Source: an uncultured Bacteroidales bacterium
GTDB lineage: Bacteria; Bacteroidota; Bacteroidia; Bacteroidales; UBA932
DNA: 55,362 bases
NCBI GenBank assembly: GCA_947179325.1
Contig: CAMXAU010000020.1
Span: 1 to 55,362 of the forward strand
Direction: 5' to 3'
Shown here piece by piece: positions 34,777 through 44,585 of this stretch (within the stretch, counting starts at the first letter, position 1; each line of letters begins with the position of its first letter). The translations under genes and the position numbers were made by a program. Under the pieces are notes generated by a model, which saw only the letters and a program-made list of their open reading frames with translations, had not been told where the DNA came from and made no database searches.

Positions 34777-37131
34777 TCATTCCATTGTCCTGTATTTCAT
34801 GGTATTCCCTTTTCCTGAAACGGAAGGGGCGACCGCATCTCCAGATACTGCGCGCCTGTAGTTTGGCTTGCCGCTCATGACAAACCTCAGCTGCACACCG
34901 TCCTTCACATCGTCATATGTGAGATATGACCTGTCGTATTTCTTTCCGTTGACATACAGTTCCTTTACATAGACATTGCCTGGAGACCAGTTATCAGCGG
35001 TCATCACAATCTTCTTCCCGTTTGACATGGTCACCGTCAATGCCTCAACGCAAGGGGAGCCTATGCTGTAGACATTGCTTGACGGGGCAACGGGATAGAA
35101 TCCCATGCAGTTGAAAAGATACCATGCAGACATCTGCCCGCAGTCATCGTTTCCGCTGAGGGCGTCCGGGGTGTTCCCGTAGAACCGGTCTGCGATTGTA
35201 CGCACCCACATCTGGCATTTCCATGGCTGCCGGAACCAGTTGTACAGGTAAGGCACATGGTGACAAGGCTCATTGCCGTGCCAGTATGCCCCTATCCTGC
35301 CCTGGATGTCATGCGCACCTGGGATATCATCCGGAAGCTCCTGTGTGAACAGGTCGTCAAGCCTCTTCAGCAGGAGCTTTTCGCCGGCCTCATTGATATA
35401 TCCCTGGAAATCATGCGGGACATACCATGTGTACTGGAGCGTAAACCCTTCCGTGATGTCGCCCCAGCCATGCACAGAGCCTGGTCCCTGGTATGCGACA
35501 GGGGTGAAAGGAGTTCTCCAGTCACCGCTGCTGTCACGCCCCCTCATGAATTTGGTCTCGGGGTCGATGAGAGCCTGGTAGGAAAGTGAACGGTTCAGGA
35601 AATATCCATAGTCCTCTTCATATGCAGCACGCTTTGCGGGATCCTTCTCCGCATCCGCCAGCGTCCTGGCCGCCTGTGCAATGCAATAGTCATCGTATGC
35701 ATATTCAAGGGTCTTGGAGACAGACTCCGCCTCCTTGTCGAACGGCACATACCCTTTGGCCCGGTAATCCGGAAGACAGTCGTAATGAGGATTCATCGCG
35801 GTCGTCTTCATTGCCTCATAGGCCCTCCCGTAGTCAAAGCCGGGGACTCCCTTGACAATCATGTCCGCAAGCACGGAGACAGCGTGGTATCCGATCATGC
35901 ACCAGGTCTCATTCCCATAGAAAGACCATATCGGAAGCATCTTCTCTACACTTCTGTCATAATGGTCGAGCATGGAATTGGCGACATCTGCATTCACGTC
36001 CTGATGGACCAGGTTGAACCACGGGTGCAATGCCCTGTATGTATCCCACAGGGAGAAGACCGTCAGGTTCGTGAAGCCTTCAGCCTTTGCAATATTCTTG
36101 TCGTATGCACGGTAGCTCCCGTCTGAATCCTGGAAGATGAAAGGATGCAGGGCGGCATGGTAGGCTGAAGTGTAGAATGTCTCCAGTGTCTTCCTGTCTC
36201 CCTTGACCTCGTATTTCGAGAGTTCCTTCTCCCAAAGTTCTCTGCCACCTGCCCTCACCTGGTCAAAAGACATCCCTTCGATTTCCCTGAGGTTATTCAT
36301 CGCGCCCTCTGTGCTTACGGAGGAGACCGCCACCTTGACAATGACCTCCTCATCCTGTTCAGTGGCGAACGACACACATGCCATCAGCTTCTTCCCCCAT
36401 GCCTCAAGGCTGCTGCGGAAACGTGAGGTATTGTATATCACAGGCTTCCCGTCCTGCATTATCTGGAACGAATCCAGCTTGCGCGAAAATTCAGCCACGA
36501 AATAGACATGCCTCTCAGGCCCCCAGCCCTTCACAAGCTTATATCCGGTCAAGGTGGAATCATTCACCATCCTCACATTCGCCCACTCGCAGGAGAACCA
36601 GAGGGTGTGGTCCATATCTATCATGATGAATGACTCGTCCGACTTTGGATATGTAAACCGGAAGATTCCGCTGCGCATGGCGGAAGTCATCTCTGCCTTT
36701 ACCCCATAGTCGGAAAGGACTACCCCATAGTAGCCCGGGGACGCCCATTCCTCATCGTGTGAATATGCAGAACGGTATCCTCCGGCATGGTCCTCATGTG
36801 TGCCAGGCTCAAGATATTTCCTGCCGGTCCCCGGGATGAAGAGGAAGTCCCCAAGGTCAGGGATGCCTGTCCCGCTCAGATGCGTAAGGCTGAATCCCAT
36901 AATGGTCGGATGGGAATATTTGTATCCGGCTGCGGCATCATACCAGTCGTCATCCGTATCAGGGCTTATCTGTATCCCTCCGAAAGGCACCTGGGCGCCC
37001 GGGTAGATATTGCCATAGCCATCAGTTCCGACAAAAGGATTGACATAGTCCGAGAGGCCGGCATCCTGTGCCCCGAGAGACATGGATGCAAGTACAGACA
37101 GGCTGAATATCAATATTCTGTAGAATGACAT
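34777..37131 (-). CDS. GH92 alpha-mannosidase (PUL 2, third)
   Basis: A 784-residue secreted GH92 with a signal peptide ending SLGAQ. Family blocks are YVNPFVGTDGYGNIYPGAQ, GFSLTHLSGTGIPDLGDF, TVFSLWDTYRALHPW, YTWYVPHDFQGYI, YWHGNEPCHHVPYLYNWF and GNDDCGQMSAWYLFNCMGF near residue 670. The usual EGN.W block is altered to EGFTLQYTW. A C-terminal tail of about 30 residues after the last strand is longer than in the other GH92s here. The HGNEPCHH block groups it with the copies at 6711 and 37939. It follows the basic-secretory-protein gene by 13 nt. Confidence 0.93.
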   Translation of the reverse strand: MSFYRILIFSLSVLASMSLGAQDAGLSDYVNPFVGTDGYGNIYPGAQVPFGGIQISPDTDDDWYDAAAGYKYSHPTIMGFSLTHLSGTGIPDLGDFLFIPGTGRKYLEPGTHEDHAGGYRSAYSHDEEWASPGYYGVVLSDYGVKAEMTSAMRSGIFRFTYPKSDESFIMIDMDHTLWFSCEWANVRMVNDSTLTGYKLVKGWGPERHVYFVAEFSRKLDSFQIMQDGKPVIYNTSRFRSSLEAWGKKLMACVSFATEQDEEVIVKVAVSSVSTEGAMNNLREIEGMSFDQVRAGGRELWEKELSKYEVKGDRKTLETFYTSAYHAALHPFIFQDSDGSYRAYDKNIAKAEGFTNLTVFSLWDTYRALHPWFNLVHQDVNADVANSMLDHYDRSVEKMLPIWSFYGNETWCMIGYHAVSVLADMIVKGVPGFDYGRAYEAMKTTAMNPHYDCLPDYRAKGYVPFDKEAESVSKTLEYAYDDYCIAQAARTLADAEKDPAKRAAYEEDYGYFLNRSLSYQALIDPETKFMRGRDSSGDWRTPFTPVAYQGPGSVHGWGDITEGFTLQYTWYVPHDFQGYINEAGEKLLLKRLDDLFTQELPDDIPGAHDIQGRIGAYWHGNEPCHHVPYLYNWFRQPWKCQMWVRTIADRFYGNTPDALSGNDDCGQMSAWYLFNCMGFYPVAPSSNVYSIGSPCVEALTVTMSNGKKIVMTADNWSPGNVYVKELYVNGKKYDRSYLTYDDVKDGVQLRFVMSGKPNYRRAVSGDAVAPSVSGKGNTMKYRTME

Positions 37132-37144
37132 AGAAAGAAATCCC

Positions 37145-37936
37145 TTATAGTTTTATATCTCCTACGGCTACCTGGTACTCCTGCCAGAGCGAATCAATGT
37201 CATATTCCTCCCCAAGGATATGCTTGACTGCCCCGTCAAAGGACCATGGCACAACTTCAAGTGCACTTCTGTTGAATTTCACGAGGAACTCCGGGTCCTT
37301 GTTGTCCCTGAGCCACACAAGGAAATATCCGGTAGTGCGGTATCCGTCCATATAGTTGCCGCCCTTAGGACGCGCATCCGGGCCGAATCCTCCTCCGGCA
37401 ACCCTGACAGCATCTGCCATTCCCTCAATGAAAGCCCAGAAGACACGGTTTGTACCATATGTGCCGACTCCCTGAGGCTCAAGCTGGTAGGCATGGGTAA
37501 GTTCATGAAGGAGGACTCCCCTTGTCTCAAAGAGCACTTTCGCGGTATCGCAGTCTGCAAATGACTTCTCGACATGCCTTGTGCTGTAGAAGATGCTCAC
37601 GAAGCCGTTTCCGCCTCCCTTGGCAGAGATCCCGTCAGTATCCTCCAGGGAATAGTAGATTTCGTTTACGGCTGTGATGCTGTCTGCCGGAGAATCATAC
37701 AGTATCGACAGGACTGTACGTGCCTGCTCCTGTATATATGAATCCGGGTCGTCAATTATTGAATGGTATATTTCCGAACCAGCTGTCCCTGCAGCCTTGT
37801 CAACAAAAATGACCTTGCCGACATTATAGTCTTTCCATACATCTGCCCTGTTGTCGGCTTTCTGCCCTGATGCACATCCTGCAGCCGCGAGCAGAAGCAT
37901 GGCAGACAAAATAGATATGTTTCTCATTCTCTTCAT
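37145..37936 (-). CDS. Basic secretory protein family metallopeptidase-like lipoprotein
   Basis: A 263-residue lipoprotein (AAAGCASG, Cys 21). It carries the zinc-binding HExxH as H144-E-L-T-H148 in LLHELTHAYQ, followed by WAFIEGMADAVR with E171 and D175. This is the layout of the basic secretory protein family, with homologues in plant defence proteins. It is inferred to be a surface protease acting on the protein part of a glycoprotein. It sits between two GH92 genes, 2 nt after the upstream one, so it is surely part of PUL 2. Proteolytic activity in this family is predicted more often than shown. Confidence 0.85.
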   Translation of the reverse strand: MKRMRNISILSAMLLLAAAGCASGQKADNRADVWKDYNVGKVIFVDKAAGTAGSEIYHSIIDDPDSYIQEQARTVLSILYDSPADSITAVNEIYYSLEDTDGISAKGGGNGFVSIFYSTRHVEKSFADCDTAKVLFETRGVLLHELTHAYQLEPQGVGTYGTNRVFWAFIEGMADAVRVAGGGFGPDARPKGGNYMDGYRTTGYFLVWLRDNKDPEFLVKFNRSALEVVPWSFDGAVKHILGEEYDIDSLWQEYQVAVGDIKL

Positions 37937-37938
37937 TA

Positions 37939-40275
37939 TTAGTTGATTTTTCCGTCAGTCAATGAATATGGCTTTGATCCGGCAGCCTGGCCGCGTCCCT
38001 TGTCCGGAGATGCCCCCATGCGGAATTCCCACACACCGCCCTTCATGATGTCTCCATGGGTGACATACATCTTGTCATGCTTCTTCCCGTCAATTGTGAG
38101 CGAGCGGACATACCTGTTCCTGTCGCTTACCCCGGGAGCCTTGATTTCAAGGATATTCCCATTCGGAAGGCTCAGCTTCAGATAAGGGAGATAAGGCGCC
38201 CCCAGCACATACTGGTCTGAGCCTGGGCACACAGGATAGAATCCCATGGCGGAGAAAAGATACCATGCAGACATCTGCCCGCAGTCATCATTTCCGCCAA
38301 GCCCGTGGATGTCATTCCTGTACATCCTGTTCATGATCTCGCGCAACCAATACTGCGTCTTCCATGGCTGTGATGTCCAGGCATACAGATAAGGGACATG
38401 ATGGCTCGGCTCATTTCCATGCACATAGCCTCCTACAAGGCAGTCCTCTGTGATATCCTCATTGTCCTCATAGTATTTCTCCGGAAGATGCATGGAGAAG
38501 AGTTCATCAAGCTTGCGCAGGAATTCCTTTTCACCTCCCATGAGGGTCATCATACCGTAGACATCATGAGGGACATGGAATGAGAAATTCCATGAATTTC
38601 CTTCAATGAACCCCTCGCCTGAGGTCTGGAGAACGTCAAAGTCCTTCTTGAAGGCCCCGTCGCTGTAGCGCGGACGTGCAAAGCCAAGAGTACGGTCATA
38701 TATGTTCCTGTAGCTCAAGGCGCGTTCACGGTAGATGGCCGCAATGTCATCCCTGCCTGCAGCAAGGGCGGCACTGTATATCGCCCAGTCATCGTATGAA
38801 TATTCAAGAGTGGTTGAAGCCGCTGTCCCGTTCCTGTCAAGCGGGACATAGCCGAGCTTCATATAGTCACCAGTCCCTGCATAATATGGGACAGTGGATG
38901 TCGCCACTATGGCTTCGATGGCCTCGTCTGTATCATTGATGATTCCTTTGGCAACTGCATCGGAAAGCACAGATACTGCATGATAGCCGCTCATGCACCA
39001 GTTCTCGTTGCCCATATGGCTCCACACAGGCAGCATCCCGTGCACGCTCTGCTGCTGATGGCGTATCATTGACTTAACCATGTCCGCGCTCCTTTCCGGC
39101 TGGATGATATTCATCAGCGGATGCTCTGCCCTGTATGTGTCCCATAGCGAGAATACAGTATAGTTGGTAAAGCCGTCCGCCTTGTGGATATTATGGTCAA
39201 GGCCGCGGTATCTCCCGTCAACGTCCATGTATACAGACGGGTTTATCATCGTATGATACAGGGAAGTATAGAACATTGTCTTCTGGTCCTCTGTACCCTC
39301 TATCTCAAAGACAGAGAGTTCCTTGTCCCATAGTTCCTGTGCAGCGGCAGCAACCGTGTCGAAATCACGTCCTCCAGTCTCTGCGACAAGGTTCCTGAAA
39401 GCCCCGTCTGTACCTACAGCGGAGATGGCAAGCTTCACCTCAACGACAGGATCTGCCTCCGTGTCGAACCTGAACCATGCGGCAACATCCCTTCCTGCAA
39501 TCTCGGGAAAGTTATGCTCAAGGTCAAACCTCCTCCAGAAACCGTTGTACGGCACATCCGCCCTGTCCTTGTAGCCATATTCCGATATAGGCTGTGAAAA
39601 AGACATCGCGAAATAGGTGTAATTGGTACGCGCCCAGCCATTGGTTATCCTGTAGCCTGTCACAAGGGTATCGTTCTCAACCCTCATTGAAGACCAGAGG
39701 ACCTTCCCTTCGTATCCGTAGATTCCATATCCGAGATCCATGACGAGATGCCCGTCTGTCCCCTCCGGGAATGTATATCTATGGACTCCGGTACGCGGGG
39801 TGGCTGTCAGCTGGGCCTTTACGCCGCAGTCGTCAAGCATCACCTCATAATATCCAGGGGAAGCCTTTTCCGTCTCATGGCTGAAACGAGAACGGTATCC
39901 GGATTCCGGATTCTCCGCCGTCCCGGGGACAAGCCTGACCTCGCCGGTTCCCGGCATCAGCAGGAAGTCACCAAGGTCTGAATGCCCGGTCCCGCTCAGA
40001 TGAGTATGGCTGAACCCGACAATAGTCTTGTCGGAATAGCGGTATCCGGCACAATACAGATAGGCATCTGCCTGGTATCTGCCATTGATGCTATGGGGGA
40101 TTATCTCAGTGTCGGGGCTGAGCTGCACCGCACCGAAAGGAGTGCAGACCCCTGGAAAGGTATGCCCCATGCCATCTGTGCCGATCATCGGGTCTACATA
40201 TGCCACCGGCTGTGCCGAAACCGCCCCAATGGCCGCAATGCCTGCCGCTAAAGATATGATTCTGTTGAGTTTCAT
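37939..40275 (-). CDS. GH92 alpha-mannosidase (PUL 2, second)
   Basis: A 778-residue secreted GH92 with a signal peptide ending AVSAQ. The blocks are canonical: YVDPMIGTDGMGHTFPGVC, GFSHTHLSGTGHSDLGDFL, TVFSLWDTYRAEHPL, EGNSWNFSFHVPHDVYG, YVHGNEPSHHVPYLYAW and GNDDCGQMSAWYLFSAMGFYPV. Of the five GH92s in the window this one is closest to what I would expect of a standard alpha-1,2-mannosidase. That linkage is an inference from motif conservation only. It is separated by 3 nt from the upstream GH92. Confidence 0.94.
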   Translation of the reverse strand: MKLNRIISLAAGIAAIGAVSAQPVAYVDPMIGTDGMGHTFPGVCTPFGAVQLSPDTEIIPHSINGRYQADAYLYCAGYRYSDKTIVGFSHTHLSGTGHSDLGDFLLMPGTGEVRLVPGTAENPESGYRSRFSHETEKASPGYYEVMLDDCGVKAQLTATPRTGVHRYTFPEGTDGHLVMDLGYGIYGYEGKVLWSSMRVENDTLVTGYRITNGWARTNYTYFAMSFSQPISEYGYKDRADVPYNGFWRRFDLEHNFPEIAGRDVAAWFRFDTEADPVVEVKLAISAVGTDGAFRNLVAETGGRDFDTVAAAAQELWDKELSVFEIEGTEDQKTMFYTSLYHTMINPSVYMDVDGRYRGLDHNIHKADGFTNYTVFSLWDTYRAEHPLMNIIQPERSADMVKSMIRHQQQSVHGMLPVWSHMGNENWCMSGYHAVSVLSDAVAKGIINDTDEAIEAIVATSTVPYYAGTGDYMKLGYVPLDRNGTAASTTLEYSYDDWAIYSAALAAGRDDIAAIYRERALSYRNIYDRTLGFARPRYSDGAFKKDFDVLQTSGEGFIEGNSWNFSFHVPHDVYGMMTLMGGEKEFLRKLDELFSMHLPEKYYEDNEDITEDCLVGGYVHGNEPSHHVPYLYAWTSQPWKTQYWLREIMNRMYRNDIHGLGGNDDCGQMSAWYLFSAMGFYPVCPGSDQYVLGAPYLPYLKLSLPNGNILEIKAPGVSDRNRYVRSLTIDGKKHDKMYVTHGDIMKGGVWEFRMGASPDKGRGQAAGSKPYSLTDGKIN

Positions 40276-40278
40276 CTT

Positions 40279-42555
40279 CTATCTTGATTCACGTGAGAAT
40301 GAATAAGGGAAATCCTGTTCGTCCACCCCTCTGTCCTTGCAAGGGACTGAATCCATCCCGAAAACCAGCTTTCCACCCTTTATGAGGTCGAAATGGCTGA
40401 GATAATTCTTCGTGTAGTTCTTTCCGTTGAATGAAAGGGTGCGGATATATCGGTTCGTGTCGCTGTTCTTCGGGGCGGATATCTCAATCGTCTTTCCATT
40501 CTCAAGGCTGATTACAGCCTTGCGGAAATACGGTGCCCCGATGACATACTCATCGCTTCCAGGACATACGGGATAGAACCCGAGCGCGGTAAACACATAC
40601 CATGCGGAAGTCTGTCCATTGTCTTCATCGCCGCAATATCCGTCAGGAGTCGGCCAGTAGAGACGGTTCATCACTTCACGGAGCCAGTACTGCGACTTCC
40701 ATGGCTGCCCGGCATATCCATACAGGTATATCATGTGCTGTATAGGCTGGTTGCCATGCGCATAGTTGCCCATGTTCATGATCTCCATCTCCCTTATCTC
40801 GTGTATCACACCTCCGTAGTAGCTGTCATCGAACACAGGCGGAAGCGCGAAGACCGTATCAAGCTGCGCCACAAACCTGTCCTTCCCTCCCATCAGGTCT
40901 ATAAGCCCCTGCACGTCATGGAAGACTGACCATGTGTAGTGCCAGCTGTTGCCCTCCGTAAAGGCATCCCCCCATTTGAACGGATTGAAAGGCGACTGGA
41001 ATGTGCCGTCCTGGTTCTTTCCGCGCATAAGCCCGGTCTCCGGGTCAAAGAGATTCCTGTAGTTCTGGCTGCGCGACGCATAGAGGTCAAGCTCCTCCCG
41101 GGGACGTCCGAGCTTCTGCCCCATCCTGTAGATGCACCAGTCATCGTAGGCATATTCAAGGGTGCGGGCTGCGCTCTCGTTGATCCCGACATTGTAAGGG
41201 ACATATCCGAGTTCATTGTAATACTCGTAGCCTCTGCGGCCTGTAGAGCTGACACGCGGATGTACGCTGTTGGCCCCTTTCAGAAGCCCCTCATACATCT
41301 TTTCCGCATCAGACTTTGTGACGGATTTCATATAGGCGTCAGCCACTACAGAGGCGGAATTGTTGCCCACCATGCACCCGCGATGCCCCGGACTCGCCCA
41401 TTCAGGGAAGAATCCGCTTTCGAGATATGTGTTCAGCAGACCTGCCTGCATCTTCTCGCCCATTGAAGGATAGACAAGGTTCACAAACGGGAACAGGCAG
41501 CGGAAAGTATCCCAGAAGCCGGTATCGGTGAACATGTAGCCAGGAAGCACCTTCCCGTTGTAAGGGCTGTAATGCACAATTTCCCCGTCCTTGTCCACCT
41601 CATAGAATCTGCGCGGAAAAAGAACTGAGCGGTAGAGGCATGAATAGAATGTCCTGAGCCTGTCGGCATTGTCGTCCTCGACCTTTATCCTGCCCAGGAC
41701 ATCATTCCACGCCTTGCGTCCTTCTTCCTTCACCTGGTCGAAAGTCCTGTCACCGATTTCTTCAAGATTCAGCTCCGCCTGCTCAAGGCTTATGAATGAA
41801 GATGCTACCCTGGCGTGTACCTTTTCACCCCTTTCAGTGGAGAAGGCCACAACCGCGCCGACATGGTCGGACTTCAGTTCAAGATAATCCTCTACCGGCT
41901 TATACCCGGCCCATACCTGGGAAGATGCAAAAGGCTTGTCGAACTCTATCACAAACCAGTTCCTGAAATTCCTCGGCACGCCTCCGCTGTTGCGTGTGGT
42001 ATATCCGACAATCCTGTTCAGCTCAGGAATAACCTTTATATATGAGCCTCTGTCAAAGGCATCCACGACCACATAGGCATTGTCCGTCTGAGGGAATGTG
42101 AAACGGAAATATGCACACCTTTCAGTCGGTGCTATCTCCGTTGTCATGTCATACTCTGACAGATACACGCTATAATAATATGGCTTGGCCGTCTCTGCCT
42201 TGTGGGAGAACCAGCATGCACGGCTCTCCTGGTCAATACGAAGTTTCCCTGTCACCGGCATAAGAGAGAACTGCCCGTAGTCATTTATCCATGGGCTTGG
42301 CTGATGTGTCTGCTTGAAGCCGCGTATCTTGTCGGATCCATATGTATATGCCCAGCCGTCACCCATCTTGCCGGTCTGAGGCATCCAGAAATTCATACCC
42401 CACGGCAATGCTATCGCAGGGTATGTATTTCCGTTTGAAAGGGATATCTTGGAGTCCGTGCCCATAAGCGGATTCACATAATCCACAGGCTCCTTCTGCG
42501 CGAATGAAGCCACGCAGGAGAATAAAAGGGCCACAGACAGAAATATTCTCTTCAT
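40279..42555 (-). CDS. Divergent GH92 alpha-mannosidase (PUL 2, first)
   Basis: A 758-residue secreted GH92 with signal peptide ending ASFAQ. It deviates from the family at each substrate block. The N-terminal part reads NPLMGTDSKISLSNGNTYP and then GFKQTHQPSPWINDYGQF instead of GFSHTHLSGTG. The HGNEPSHH block is YAHGNQPIQHMIYLY, and GNDDCGQM becomes GDEDNGQTSAW. The acid-bearing EGNSWHYTWSVFHDVQG is retained, so it is likely active. These changes suggest another linkage or aglycone than the other GH92s. It lies 42 nt after susD. Confidence 0.9.
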   Translation of the reverse strand: MKRIFLSVALLFSCVASFAQKEPVDYVNPLMGTDSKISLSNGNTYPAIALPWGMNFWMPQTGKMGDGWAYTYGSDKIRGFKQTHQPSPWINDYGQFSLMPVTGKLRIDQESRACWFSHKAETAKPYYYSVYLSEYDMTTEIAPTERCAYFRFTFPQTDNAYVVVDAFDRGSYIKVIPELNRIVGYTTRNSGGVPRNFRNWFVIEFDKPFASSQVWAGYKPVEDYLELKSDHVGAVVAFSTERGEKVHARVASSFISLEQAELNLEEIGDRTFDQVKEEGRKAWNDVLGRIKVEDDNADRLRTFYSCLYRSVLFPRRFYEVDKDGEIVHYSPYNGKVLPGYMFTDTGFWDTFRCLFPFVNLVYPSMGEKMQAGLLNTYLESGFFPEWASPGHRGCMVGNNSASVVADAYMKSVTKSDAEKMYEGLLKGANSVHPRVSSTGRRGYEYYNELGYVPYNVGINESAARTLEYAYDDWCIYRMGQKLGRPREELDLYASRSQNYRNLFDPETGLMRGKNQDGTFQSPFNPFKWGDAFTEGNSWHYTWSVFHDVQGLIDLMGGKDRFVAQLDTVFALPPVFDDSYYGGVIHEIREMEIMNMGNYAHGNQPIQHMIYLYGYAGQPWKSQYWLREVMNRLYWPTPDGYCGDEDNGQTSAWYVFTALGFYPVCPGSDEYVIGAPYFRKAVISLENGKTIEISAPKNSDTNRYIRTLSFNGKNYTKNYLSHFDLIKGGKLVFGMDSVPCKDRGVDEQDFPYSFSRESR

Positions 42556-42597
42556 TTTTGCTACAAGTCTTTATTCTGTTGAAAATCTATAAGCCGT

Positions 42598-44550
42598 CTA
42601 TTCCGCATCGGATGCTGATGAAGACCAGCCGTAGTTCTGGACCATCTTCGGATTCCTGCGGATATCCTCTTCCGGAATCGGGAACAGGTAATGCCTGTCA
42701 TCAAATGCACGTGACTCCACAACGACTTTCTCGAAGAAAGCAGGAGGGTCCTGCCTGTAGTTCAGGCCATGGATCTCTCCACCTTCTCCTCCACGGTGGT
42801 AAGACGGATAGTACCAGTCATCGCCGATCGACATCCCTGCCACCTTCCAGCGGCGTACATCGAAGAAGCGGTTCCACTCGAATGAAAGCTCAATCAGACG
42901 CTCCCTGTGGACACGTTTGTCAACCTCTGTACGAGATGCCGTGTATGCGATGCGTGCAAAACCGTTGGAATCAGTGCCTGTGCCGTACTCCGGCACACCG
43001 GCGCGGTGACGGATCCTGTTGACATATTCCATTGCCCCGGAGTAGTCACCGCATGCGCTGAGGCACTCGGCATATCCGAGATAGATATCACCGAGACGCA
43101 TAAGCACAGCACAATGCTTAGAAGTGTTGCGGCCTGTCATCGGAGCCATCTTGCGCTCACCGTATCCTGTATATGGAGCATCCCAGTTGGCCTGAGCGAA
43201 TCCGGAGTTCCCGTTCAGGGAAAGCTCAGTTGTGACCTCACCGTCATTGGTGTCAGTCTTGAGCCAGGTCGAGCCGTTGAAAGTCACGCAGACATAGAAG
43301 CGCGGCTCCCTGTTCTGCCACTGCTTGAGGGTCTTGTCCGTGTTTGCCTTGAAGAAGTTCCTGTCCGGGTTGAACGGGTCATTGTAATCCGATGACGAAC
43401 CATAGAACTCTGACGACGGGATTCCATCATATTCCTTGTAGTCAGGGTCATCCACAATGCGCAGTCCTTTGCTGGTGAAATACATGTCCACGATTTCCTG
43501 TGTTGTCCCGAATCCGAGGCCGCCTTTCATGTTGCCGTCCTGGCAGTTCACATGGTAAGGGGTAATCTGGTAGGAGAACAGGTCATGATCGGAAAGGCGC
43601 ACGAAGATCTGCTCCGTATTGGATGCATAGTCTGTGATTGAGGCTGCCTGGCGGAAAGACTCATAATGGTCGATCTGACCGCTGTTGCCGTTCACATATA
43701 CAGTCTGCAGGGAATACTGGCCGCCATAGAGGTTCAGGAATTCCTCGTATGCCTCCTTCGCACGTTCCCATTTCAGCTGTTCCTGGCTCTTGTCCTGGGG
43801 GAAGAGCTGCCTGCCGTCATTGTTTCTCACCTCTGCATACATGGTATTGCAGTTGAAAAGCGGAGATGCTGCATAAAGCAGTGCCTTAGCCTTGTACGCC
43901 TTACACGTGGCGGCATCGATACGCCCGAGGTTCGAGCCGCTGTACTGTGCCGGAAGTTCCGCAGCTGCGGCATCAAACTCGCTCACGATAAAGTCAATGC
44001 ACTCGTCAACGGTGTTGCGTTCCTTGAGAAGGTCTGCAAGAGGCGTATCAATAGGAAGAGCCTCTTCACCAAGAAGGATGCAAGGGCCATACGAGCGGAA
44101 GATCAGGAAATAATAAAGCGCCCTTAAAGCCCTTGCCTGAGCCTTCCAGTATCTGCGGTCGCTTACGCTTGCCTCGTGGCAGCGGTCCACATTCGTTATG
44201 AATGTACTTGCCTTGGAGATTCCCTTATAGTATTCGATGAACCATTTGTTGATCTTGCTCGAAGAAGGGTAGACCGTCCCCAAAGCCCAGTCTGTCGCGA
44301 AGTTGCCGCTCCATGTGATATCGGCTTCCAGAGAGCCTGCGGTCCATATGCCGGCCTCGCTGCGTTCGTTGGTCTCATCCGGCACATAGCTATAGACATT
44401 ATTAAGGAACTCCTCTGTCTTGAGCCTGTCTGTAAATGTGTTTTCAAGGTCATACTGCTCACCCGGGATAGGATTGAAGAAGCTTTCACACGAAGCTGTC
44501 CCCATTACTGCAAGAAGGGCAGCGGCCCATATTAAAAATATTCTTTTCAT
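42598..44550 (-). CDS. SusD/RagB-like nutrient-binding lipoprotein (PUL 2)
   Basis: The ATG at 44550 is preferred because it starts the signal MKRIFLIWAAALLAVMG with lipobox GTASC; an ATG 9 nt upstream is also possible. The 650-residue protein has the SusD landmarks LENTFTDRLKTEEFLNNVYSY, RYWKAQARALRALYYFLIFR, YKAKALLYAASPLFN, LGDIYLGYAECLSACGD, RLIELSFEWNRFFDVRRWK and a final YLFPIPEEDIRRNPKMVQN. It pairs with the SusC 26 nt upstream and should bind the mannose-rich ligand of PUL 2. Confidence 0.94.
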   Translation of the reverse strand: MKRIFLIWAAALLAVMGTASCESFFNPIPGEQYDLENTFTDRLKTEEFLNNVYSYVPDETNERSEAGIWTAGSLEADITWSGNFATDWALGTVYPSSSKINKWFIEYYKGISKASTFITNVDRCHEASVSDRRYWKAQARALRALYYFLIFRSYGPCILLGEEALPIDTPLADLLKERNTVDECIDFIVSEFDAAAAELPAQYSGSNLGRIDAATCKAYKAKALLYAASPLFNCNTMYAEVRNNDGRQLFPQDKSQEQLKWERAKEAYEEFLNLYGGQYSLQTVYVNGNSGQIDHYESFRQAASITDYASNTEQIFVRLSDHDLFSYQITPYHVNCQDGNMKGGLGFGTTQEIVDMYFTSKGLRIVDDPDYKEYDGIPSSEFYGSSSDYNDPFNPDRNFFKANTDKTLKQWQNREPRFYVCVTFNGSTWLKTDTNDGEVTTELSLNGNSGFAQANWDAPYTGYGERKMAPMTGRNTSKHCAVLMRLGDIYLGYAECLSACGDYSGAMEYVNRIRHRAGVPEYGTGTDSNGFARIAYTASRTEVDKRVHRERLIELSFEWNRFFDVRRWKVAGMSIGDDWYYPSYHRGGEGGEIHGLNYRQDPPAFFEKVVVESRAFDDRHYLFPIPEEDIRRNPKMVQNYGWSSSASDAE

Positions 44551-44585
44551 AATTTCCATTTTTGAAATATTACGGGAGTGCCTTA

